In this document: positions 36,196 through 46,222 of the stretch, piece after piece
Position numbering within the stretch: position 1 is the stretch's first letter
Layout of the letters: each line of letters opens with the position of its first letter
Assembly (NCBI GenBank): GCA_963681505.1
Contig: OY811978.1
Location: 6,618,586-6,682,585, forward strand
Reading direction: 5' to 3'
Source of the DNA: Eunapius fragilis
Taxonomy: Eukaryota > Porifera > Demospongiae > Spongillida > Spongillidae
Length of the DNA stretch: 64,000 bases
Program-made: the position numbers and the translations under genes
Notes under the pieces: model-generated
Databases searched by the model: none
The model's input: the letters and a program-made list of their open reading frames with translations, nothing else
Told to the model about the DNA's origin: nothing

Positions 36196-36900
36196 GTGAC
36201 TTGATGAGTTTGAGTACCACTCATGGCCACCAATTCATTTTCATATTCAATCCATATCAGAGCTAAGCCTTCAAGCCTATCTTCCATCAATTCACGTAGA
36301 ACGCAGAAAAGTCTAAACAATGTTTTTAAAGTTCTGAAAAGCTCCGTCCTGCTGATGCAACGGCTGTGGTAGGAGCTGTCAATAAAATGTGCAGGGTGGT
36401 TTTTACATTCGGAAACACGTCATCCAATCTATTTTATGCATGTGATTCGATGCATCAGGGGGTGTTGTATTAATAGTTTATGTAGTACAGTTGAAATTGC
36501 AGAGTGATGCGAATCATCACTAGCAGTAAACACAGTCCCCACATTGCTCCTTTATCACCACAACTCCCCCAAGTCTAGCTCGTAAAGATGGAGTATAGAG
36601 TATTGGTTATACTCATGTGTACTTATTAAACCAGTAAGAGTTACATCAAAGCTCTTTGATACCGTGCGGCCTATTACACTCTTAATTCTGATTTTGATAG
36701 AGACATGAAGCCTTGAAAAACATTATAGATCAATTATTCCCACCTGCAGCTGCATCTTTGTGGCTAGCTTTTTACTCCAACGCATGCATATTTTGCATTG
36801 ACCATGCATCAACCTCAGCCCAGAATCATAAAAGCGATTAAGGCCCAAGCATGTGATGTGTGTAAAAGAAACGAGGCCATCCAACTCCTGGCATGAACAT
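36196..36900. repeat. Dispersed repeat D1, copy 2
   Basis: Starts TGACTTGATGAGTTTGAGTA and ends CATGTGATGTGTGTAAAAG. It is highly similar to 37231-37900, in the same orientation and 1,035 bp apart; the first half is also in copy 1. Confidence 0.8.
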
Positions 36901-37230
36901 AGCATCAAGACTTCGTCGGGAATTACATGGATTCCAAAAGAGTTAAGTTAAATGCAGGAGGCCCAATGCAAGCTTACAGGCCAAGTGGATCAACTTGGTT
37001 AAACCTTAGGCAGTACAGACACCATTCATCCATTTCTGCACTGTGGAAGTTTAAGATGACGGAGCCACAAAGTGGTTCATACCTTTTTGTTGAGTTATTC
37101 GACACAGTGAATTCATCGCAAATTCAGATCAAAGGGTCTCTACAATCTTTCTCCAACTGGGGTAACCACCAGTAATCCACCCTACGACACTACAGCATCA
37201 GACGTGTTTCGACGGTTTTCTTTATTCTGG
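36901..37230. other. Unique spacer between D1 copies
   Basis: A short open frame (36927-37175, 82 codons, no recognised motif) lies here. I do not call it a gene. Confidence 0.4.
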
Positions 37231-37900
37231 CCCGTCATCATCAGTGACTTGATGCGGAGTTTGAATACCACTCATGGCCACCAATTCATTTTCATATTCA
37301 ATCTAAATCAGAGCTAAACCTTCAAGCCTATCTTCCATCATTTCACGTAGAACGCAGAAAGTCTAAAAAATGTTTTTAAAGTTCTGAAAAGCTCCGTCCT
37401 GCTGATGCAACGGCTGTGGTAGGAGCTGTCAATAAAATGTGCAGGGTGGTTGTTACATTCGGAAACACTTCATCCAATCTATTTTATGCATGTGATTCGA
37501 TGCATCAGGGGGTGTTGTATTAATAGTTTATGTAGTACAGTAGAAATTGCCGAATGATGCGAATCATCACTAGCAGTAAACACAGTCCCCACACTGCTCT
37601 TTATCACCAAAACTTCCCCCAAGTCTAGATGGAGTATGGAGTATGGGTTACTCATGTGTACTTTTTAAACCAGTAAGAGTTACATCAATGCTCTTTGATA
37701 CCGTGCAGCCTATTATATTCTTAAGAGTTGATAGAGACATCAAGCCTTGAAAAACTCTGCAATCAATTATTCCCACCTGCAGCTGCATCTTTGCGGCTAG
37801 CCTTTTACTCCAATGCATGTGTATTATGTATTGACCATACATCAACCTCAGCCCAGAATCATAAAAGCGATTAAGGCCCAAGCATGTGATGTGTGTTGTT
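37231..37900. repeat. Dispersed repeat D1, copy 3
   Basis: Second member of the close direct pair; shares the CTCCGTCCTGCTGATGCAAC and TTATGCATGTGATTCGATGC blocks with copy 2. Small differences indicate some age. Confidence 0.8.
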
Positions 37901-38459
37901 AAAGAAACGAGCCATGCATATAGGCAGTTCTGGTGGCTATTCGACCATGCATCTTTGCGTTATATGACACCACCAGACTTGCTTGGGACAAAACTGCACA
38001 GTGACTCAATTGGCAGAGCAGCCCGGTATAGTATAACAGGTCGCCTTCGTTCTATACATGCATGCACTTATAAGGATCGGTTGCTTCAGTACAGTAAAAC
38101 ACCCTTACCCGTGTACATATACAGGACGAAACCAATCAGAGAGTATAGCAAACGACTTAGTAAATATACATATTAGATTAATGCCACCTCAACCAATTTC
38201 ACCCACTAAACCTCGGTCAGCTCTTCATACATGCATGGGCGAAATTTGAGATAGCACAAAACTATATTACGTTCACTTAGAATAGATTGCCATCAATAAG
38301 TAGTTGTCTGTAAACCTTTACATTCCGCGCCATTGTATCGTAGAACTGAGTGCATGGCATACAAACTGAATCAAGAAAAATAATCCTTAATTAAACGTGC
38401 TCTATATAATTACTAGACTGCACGACACACGTTCAATCTGTCGCTGCACGCCGTTTGAA

Positions 38460-41400
38460 ATGAGTGTAGATCCGTATGCTCAGTACGAACCTGATTGGAT
38501 CGCCGCGTCAGGATATACAGAGCCGTCCCATGCCTCAAAAATTCGAGTGATGTCTGCAGCCAAGCCTCATGCGCCTAAGCCAATTATGCAAACGGACCAC
38601 TTGAAGACGTTCTATCTGGACATAGTTAAATATGGACTCCAATACGTATATAAGAAGTATGTACTAAAGGATAAGGCGACGGCGGAGATAATGGAAAGTT
38701 TCAAGGCCCCAGGCGCTCTATCGAAAACAACCAAGCCGAAAAAAGTGGTGATCGCTGGGGCAGGCTTGGCAGGTCTTGTAGCCGGATACGAGTTGGTTCG
38801 AGCTGGTCACGAGGTTGAAATTCTGGAAATGCAGCACAGGGTTGGAGGAAGAATAAAGACCATGTCGAGCGAGAGCTTCTATCCGGGACTATGGGCAGAC
38901 GGTAAGCCATTTTGTCCCTCTCTAAAATTGTCCCCCGACCGTATACGCTAGCGGATCATTGCCCTTCTGAAGCATTACCTCTCGCCCCCCCCCCCCCCCC
39001 CCCCCCCTCCTCCCCCTCTTCCCTCCTCCCCCCCCCTCTCGCTCCATGCCACATCCGAAGGGGGAGGGGGGGGGGGGGAAGTAATTTATTGTTTGAAATG
39101 GCGGTGATTATCAGCCGCAGCGTTTTTGAACGACAAAGTAGGGCTATCGCCCAGAAGAGCTGTATTGCGATAGATCTAACATTTAATGACTCAGAAACCA
39201 ATACATCGTAACATATACGGTCGCGTCCTAAGACACTTGCGCCGCGCACAAATTGAAGTTTGCATAGCGCACATTTTGAGGTTTGCATCGTGCACCGCGC
39301 AAAAATTGAGGTTTGCACTGCGCAAAAATCGATGTTTGCACCGCGCACAAATTGAGCGTTCACCGCACACAATAGAGAGGTTTGCACCACGCACCACTTG
39401 ATATTTGCATCACGCACCACTTGATAAATTCGCACAGCGCACTTACATGTTTGGGACTGATGTCTTATTACGTCAGCGTCTGTCATTTATTATTATTTAT
39501 TACAGTGTTGCCGCGATTAAGTACTTGCCCATAATCGTTTTAATCGCGATAATCGCGATATACGCATTTAATCGCGATATTTAATCGGCGATACAATAAT
39601 CATAAATAATCTTAAATAAACATTAATAAACATTACGTAAGTGAGATCAGAGCGATGGCGATGTCAAAGAAAGAAGCTAAACCTATGTACAAGAAGCGGT
39701 TCATGCTCTTGATGACGACATAGATGATGAGATGCAGAGGTACCTGAAGGAGGTGGAAATAAACTTTCGCAAAGATGATCCTTTGACGTGGTGGAAATGT
39801 CATGAAACATCTTTTCCGATTATTTCCAAGCTCGCAAGAAAGTATTTGGCGATTCCAGCGTCTACAACTCCGTCAGAAAGAGTATTTTCGACGGCAAAAA
39901 ATATATTACAGTAAAATAGATGGAGACTTTTGCCAAATCGGCTCAGTAAATGCATTATTCTGAAGCATATAGCCATATACGCTCAAGATGACAATTGAGT
40001 GAATATACTGTAAATTTACATGTGATATGATTCGAACTAGTTCTACTAAGAAACAAACCATGCCCTATACTGTCCGTATACTTTTCCGTTAACGTCCGCA
40101 TACTTTAATCGCGATTGATAGCATCATTAATCGCGCTAAATCGTTAATCGCGATATAGCTTTTTAATCGCGATATATCGTTAATCGCGATATATCGCGGC
40201 AACACTCTGGTCAGCGATGAAAGCGCAGTCCACGCGTGTGCAAGTGCATGGTGCAAACCTCAAAAGGTGCGCTGTGCAAACTTCAATTTGTGCGTGGAGC
40301 AAGTGTCTTGGCCACCGTTGTAATACGAAATTGAATCGCTAACCTTCAATGGATCTTTACCAAATTTGCAGTGTACCTAAAGAGCAAACAATTGCAACTT
40401 TTGGCCGCGCCAGATTTAAGTCCAGTAAATAATTACGATTCTTATCCAGCTAAGGGTTAGGGTGTATATTGAATCATTGTTGACACTAAACTTGCGTGTC
40501 AGATCTGCATTTTTACATTGTTATTGATATAAATTCAAGTAAAGATAATTAATTACAGCTGAAAAACATTATTGGAGAAAGTCTGAAGTTTTCCACTGAA
40601 GGATCCTTCTACGTACGTAGTGAATTTGAAGCGATTTGAACCCTTCTACCTGAAGATGTGGCTGTTTGAAACATATGGGGTATCGGACCTTGTAACGTCG
40701 GTACCCCGCATGCATGAGTAAGGCACCAAAACGTATTTTCATATAGGAGTGTAAGGCTATGAATTTCTTTTAATTAGCCATAGATTTCAACGCGCAAGCG
40801 TTACATTTCTATTGCGCGTACTGGAAATTTTATAATGTTTGTGCTAGGTCCCTTTTCGCGGAAAGCATTCTCATTGTAATATGATAAATGGGATCGAGGC
40901 ACGCACTGGAAATGAGTCTTTCCATCATGGAGTAACAGTGGCCTGAATTTTTTTAATTGCACGCGTTAACGTTTATGCTACTACTAGCTTTCCTGGAACA
41001 TATTTGCGATTTCAATATACTCAGCTAGGCATGAGGCTACAAAATTGGCGCAAATCAAGCGGGAAAATATCCATTAGTTTAGCAAGCTATACGATTCTAA
41101 CGGATAATATTCAAGCCAACGATCAGAGCAATTAAATAGCTACCCGACTCATAATTGGACTCATAATTGCCAAGGGGAGCAATGCAATGCAAGAGGGTCC
41201 TACGCCCCCCCCCCCCCCCCCCCCCCCCTCCCCCCACCCTTGATGAAACCCTGATGATGCATAAGATTGATAATCAGATCTGCCAGCTTTTGCAGGTTTA
41301 AATTATAATTCATTCATTCATTCATTAAATTATAATTCATTCACTCCTTAACAGCTGGAGGAATGCGCCTTCCCGGAGGAACGGATGTTAACATTGAAGA

Positions 41401-44018
41401 AAAGCACTACCTGACGAATGCCTACGTTAGTCTATTTGGACTTAAAACAATACCCTTTGAAAATGCAACAGATAATGGGTATTATCATCTTTATGGAAAG
41501 AACTATCGAATTTCAGGTGACACATGCCAGTTGTTCCTGTTCATTTTTAAAATAGCTTCCATTTATTTTAGATTGGAAGAAAGATCCTGGGGCACATTGC
41601 ACTCTTCTTTGGCCAGGCTGGGATGCAAACTTGACCTGCGATATTAAGCATAAGTATAACATAAAAGGAATTGGTGAGTTAATTAAAGTGTATGCATTTT
41701 AAATGGAAGTATAATACTTGCCATCGGTATACTTAGGCCTGTAAATTATCACATTAAAAAAAATTCTGTTCATAATCAGTTTGTAAATTTCAGAGACAAA
41801 TAATTAATACATTGATTAGTTGGTGTTTGATTAACACAACTCCATGTATGTCCACCTGTGTTTTTGTTGTTGCTTTTGTGAGCCATTCTGTAAGTAAAGG
41901 GAGTCAGTCATTCATTCACCGCTGTATACAGGTAAAACTAATACATTTTAAATGAACCTTCAATTTTTGTGTTTATAACACCAGTGGTCTTAAATTATTC
42001 ATTACTTTAAAAAAAGTCAGATAGGTTTGGTTTTAATTACTAAATGTTTGTATTGTAAGACACATTTATATTATTGTGTGACTTTTGGAAATTGTTCCCA
42101 GTACGAATGGAACACTCCAAATTAAACAGATACGCATAATTCTGGATTATGATTAGTTTATATAGCATAATATATACATGCAATCTCACACAACCATATA
42201 ATCATCTGTGTGATGCATGTCAGTGTCGTGTTTATTACGAAGAATCGCTTTGAATACCATGTTGTACATTTTCATACATGCATGTAAACCAGCCATATGT
42301 AGATGCCGAAGTCAACCCAGGTGGGGCACTGTGCACACATCTTGTGTGTTCATCATTACCTCACACATAGGATTGTAACAAACCATACTTATTATGAACT
42401 AAGAATAAGCAGATGGAGATGGAGTGAACTGGCTTCCTGTTCTGAGAGTAAATAGTCATGCGAATAATGTGTTCTTGAGAAGAAACGTATTTACTACAAT
42501 TGTAAAGCAACCAAACATGTTATAAGGTTACAAGTGACCCAAGTAATTGCATGCATCATGAATCCCCTGAGACGAGTCTGCCCACCACAGCAGGGTTGTG
42601 TCTTCACATCATCAACCGATTTTGCACTGAATAAACATCCATGTATGAATGGTTTAACAGTTGTGTGTGCATGCATGCACATGCATATATGCACTTGGCG
42701 TTCAATGAGTTAGTGTATAGCAAATAATTTTTCCGTGCATTAGTATCACCTAGGCAAATGAATCATTGCAATCAAGCATAAAAATTAATTGAATTGAAAT
42801 TTAACTGTTGCTTAAATTGTAGATAGCTACTATGATGCTTGCACAAAGCCAGTAAAGGATGAAATTCAAAATGCTAGTTGTGGCAATCCAACTTCTCAAG
42901 ATTGGACCAAATGGTCAAATCGATGGAGTCGGTTCTCTGCTATGGAGTTTCTCACATCTTCTTATGAAGCCATCATTGAGATACTGAAAATAGGTTCCTC
43001 AGAGGATCTCAGCCCAAGTTACAAAGAGTCTCTTAAGCCTCTCAAGGAGCTTCTTCCTTGGAATAGACAAGCAATCCTTGGATTCTTAGCCTACAACTAC
43101 ACTCCTGGTCTAGACACAAGTCTTGTTGAGCTTCTGCGTGATGATCTAGGACAGTGGTGGCATACTCCCATGCATTCACTTGAGGGAGGTCTCTCTTCAC
43201 TCCCTTGGGCCTTTACTAAAAACATAAAGGGGGTTGAGCTTGAAAAAAAAATTAAATTTGGAATGTTTGTTACAAATGTGAAGTATGAGACAACTCACCC
43301 AAAGGTAGAAGTAACAGCTAAAAATGACACCTTCACACAGCAAGTTGGCACTATCAAGGGAGACGTTGCTATCATCACCTTACCTCTCAATATCATTCGA
43401 CAGCTTACCTTCAATCCATCACTGGAGCCAGGCTTTTCTGATGCACTTATGAATATAACATATAGTCCATCCACTAAGATCTTACTGCAATGTAAGGAAA
43501 GATTCTGGGAGGATCAGGGTATCTATGGTGGGTTTTCTTTCACAACACTTCCAATAGGACAGCTCCACTACCCCGACAACCCTGATAAAAAGAAGGGTGG
43601 ACGAGGGATTTTGATGTGCTATACATGGAAACAAGAAGGTCTACTCTTTGGATCACAACCCAAAGAAATGGCAATTGCAGAGGCAGTTCAAGAAATATCA
43701 TTCATTCATCCTGAAGTCCGTGAGCATTTTGAAGTAGGAGCCATCCAGGCATGGTACTCTGACCCAACTGCACAGGGCGCATTTGCAAGTTTGCTTCCAT
43801 TTCAAATCAAACTCATCGATGACTACCTGCTATATCCATATCCTAAACCCAAATGTGTGACACCAATAAAAAAGTTCCCTCCTCCTCCTCCTCTTTATTT
43901 TGCTGGTGAGGCAATCTCCTACACAAATGGTTGGATCCAGGGAGCTCTAGAAAGTGGGCTAAGAGCTGCATATCAGTTCTACTGTCGTAATGAATGCTAT
44001 GATGCTGAGAAAAAGTAA
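38460..44018 (+). CDS. L-amino-acid oxidase-like flavoenzyme, four exons
   Basis: Exons 38460-38901, 41355-41516, 41572-41673 and 42823-44018 are all joined in phase 1 and give 633 residues. The family oxidatively deaminates L-amino acids to keto acids, ammonia and peroxide, using FAD. The dinucleotide-binding motif [20 protein letters not shown] (GAGLAG at 100-105) and RVGGR (127-131) lie in exon 1. The junction with exon 2 restores [11 protein letters not shown], the substrate-side GAMRxP-type motif. The C-terminal FAD clamp is [20 protein letters not shown] (FAGE at 595-598). No signal peptide is evident. A CCT microsatellite encodes five prolines just before FAGE. AATAAA lies at 44097, about 80 nt past the stop. 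Intron 1 (2.45 kb) is full of transposons. It could equally be a monoamine-oxidase-like enzyme; substrate unproven. Confidence 0.88.
38980..39082. repeat. Poly-C/poly-G tract in intron 1
   Basis: A C-rich run with interspersed T (38985-39038), then a G-run (39061-39079). It may be a relic of a poly-G element, but no ends were found. Confidence 0.5.
39218..40322. mobile_element. Outer transposon with TTTGCACCGCGCACAAATTG sub-repeats
   Basis: AAGACACTTGC, then GCGCACAAATTGAAGTTTGC at 39230-39270, recurs inverted at 40275-40315, so long terminal inverted repeats of at least 75 bp enclose the region. The left arm expands into about eight degenerate copies of a 22-25 bp word (39237-39440). The hAT-type element at 39503-40212 lies between the arms. 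Flanking target duplication not identified. Confidence 0.6.
39503..40212 (+). mobile_element. hAT-type element, internally deleted
   Basis: It is bounded by CAGTGTTGCCGCGAT on the left and the complement on the right (ATCGCGGCAACACTCTG), each followed by AATCGCGATA sub-repeats. Inside, 39732-39914 encodes 60 residues ending in [20 protein letters not shown], the start of the hAT C-terminal dimerisation domain (SERxFS signature). The frame continues past a stop with a recognisable [12 protein letters not shown] tail. The N-terminal and catalytic parts are missing, so it cannot be autonomous. Confidence 0.75.
40325..41240. other. Rest of LAAO intron 1
   Basis: Contains the dispersed repeat block at 40760-40970 (shared with 18321-18470 and 61877-61925) and a poly-C run at 41204-41228. 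No exon seen. Confidence 0.5.
41674..42822. other. LAAO intron 3
   Basis: A/T-rich intron of 1.15 kb ending TTAAATTGTAG. It has ATGCATGCAC palindromic words near 42669-42680. No coding signal. Confidence 0.7.
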
Positions 44019-44360
44019 AAGTAGAATATTCATAATTACGACTGTTTTCTATTTTTGTTTAGCATTGCTATTGCATTGTAGATGTAATTGTATGTAAATA
44101 AATCTTTACGTGATCATTGTAAAACGAGCTATGTATGTAAATTTCCATTCTTGCACTACTATCCTCAATCCAAGTGAGACTATACATACAAACCTGTTGA
44201 TGGCATCCTCGGATTATGAATATAAACATGATTATATTGCAGGGGGGGAGAGGGTGTGAGGATAATTAATAACATGCATCACTAATAGCTTTGTTAAACT
44301 AGTCAAGTTATGAATTGATGTTCTATCTATCTGTCTATCTCTCATATGATGAAAAAAAGA
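44019..44360. other. 3' region of the LAAO gene
   Basis: Holds the AATAAA polyadenylation signal at 44097 and A/T-rich spacer with short CTAT repeats near 44327-44345. Confidence 0.5.
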
Positions 44361-44364
44361 CTCA

Positions 44365-44512
44365 TGAAACAGTAAATAAATATTCTCTACAAGAAAGTTG
44401 GTTGCATATAAGATTGAAAGACATTGGGGGTGTAAAAAGCGAGGAACAATGTAACTGAGGTGGTAAAATGAAATGCACCTATATTTAGCACACCTCACCA
44501 GTGTCTCATGTC
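44365..44512. repeat. M1-family MITE fragment
   Basis: One arm only (TATTCTCTACAAGAAAGTTG, then GTTGCATATAAGATTGAAAG), like the left arm at 3405. The second arm is missing. Confidence 0.6.
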
Positions 44513-45030
44513 CAGAAATTGTGGACATCGGTTCATAACTCGGCTTAGAATTGTGATAAAAATTCTGATTTCACCGTTAAACTCACTAGACACTTTAGAG
44601 ATTTATCACATTATTAAAACAGCTGATAAATTTTATTATTATTTTTGCCTTATTATGAATAAATTGCTACCAAATGGAAAAAAAATGTTGCAGGATGGAT
44701 GTGAGACAGGCTATCTTTTGCCATTTTGAGGGCCACAAATTTATGCCTACAAGGTTCTTGAATCAAATGGAGAAGTGATGCAGCTATCGATGATGGGGCT
44801 GGTCTGCTGGAGCTTGTATATCAAGTTAAGTGACTACCTGAAATATGTTTTCAAAAGACCCTTTAAATCATTGTTAAAAACGGTTGAGTTTATATGCAAC
44901 GAATCGTTAGTTGATTTCAGATCGCTAGAGCCCAAATGTTTCTACCCTAACAATGACTTTCAAATGCCTGTCTGGCTGCAATCTCCCTTCAACTACACAA
45001 GAAGAAAATCTGTGACCTGTGATGTGTGAC
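44513..45030. other. Spacer
   Basis: Open frames here (for example 44775-45029, 84 codons) show no recognised motif. No gene called. Confidence 0.4.
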
Positions 45031-45191
45031 TAAGAATCTTCTTCATTTATTATCACCCCAGAGCACATGAACTACCCTGGCTGTAGAAAAACATGATGCC
45101 AGCCCAAAGGACTTTGTTCTGGCATCATGTTTTTTCTACAGCCAGGGTAGATCATGTGCTCTGGGGTGAAAATAAACGAAGAAGATTCTTA
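45031..45191. repeat. 161-bp hairpin element
   Basis: TAAGAATCTTCTTCATTTAT begins the left arm and the complement ends the right arm. The arms are about 72 bp with few mismatches (core CACCCCAGAGCACATG, CCCTGGCTGTAGAAAA) around a loop of about 16 nt. It could be a tiny MITE or a structured RNA source. Confidence 0.8.
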
Positions 45192-46220
45192 CCATATGTC
45201 CTTTTCTTGCCCAATTGTAAACACGTATTGCCCCATCCGTTTTGTACATATCGACTATGATGTTATTCAATCAGTCCACTTGCTGTATCCAAGAACTGGT
45301 ACGTCATGGGGGTAAAACGTATCATAACTCATAGATTAATGCCGAATGTTTAACACTCGTAGGAAAATGGTGTCCGAACAAATGCTGAGTTTTGGCATTA
45401 CCTTTCCAGCGATGGTTCAGGGCTTACGTAATGCAGATACATAAATTTACATGGCCCATTTCCACGTCACGTAAAAAATTGCTTCACTCACCTGCACTAA
45501 GTTCGACACTAAGCATCGCCTAAACCATCACTCAATAGGTATTGCATACGTTTGGTCGTGGACTGAGGCAATTGATGGATAAAGAATGCTTCCTTCCTGC
45601 AGACTGTAGGTGTACGAGCGGCTGTTGCTGGGTTCTATTTCTGCCCTGAAATCATCAAAAGGGCCTTAGATTCAGTACTTACCTCTGGTTCCACAGTGTG
45701 AAGGAAAATTAAGAAATTGAATCACGCTCATGACACGTAATTAATATTATTATTATTATTACATTGGAAATATCTAGCTGATGTAATTGGCTATTTTTAA
45801 CCAAATACCAAATAAGGTACTACTTGCTATAGGTAATTGCATACACAGTTAGGCGTCTAACAGACACCTGAAGATAAGATGTGAAGCGATTGGTATGCTT
45901 GGCTTTCTTTATAAACGTTCCTGTCATGAGTTATGTTAAAAAGAAGTAGATGATGACGGAGAAATTATGGATGGACTGGGTACAAACAATGGGGATGAGT
46001 ATTAAAAATGCACAGTCTTATGAACGTAGTACTGTTCTACTGTTCTTGTAAAATATTGCAACTTACATGTGCTCTGTTTATTTTTGTGTAGAGTAATTAT
46101 ATATGGTGCCTCAAAATGGCAGAGCAAAAAATACAGTATTTTGTGACTATTTGTTTAAATTGGCATTTTAATTACTCCATGTGTTTATGAATGCAGATGT
46201 TTCAACATAGCTATCGTCCA
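45192..46220. other. Spacer upstream of the GTPase pseudogene
   Basis: Ordinary A/T-rich sequence. No exon recognised. Confidence 0.5.
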
Positions 46221-46222
46221 TA

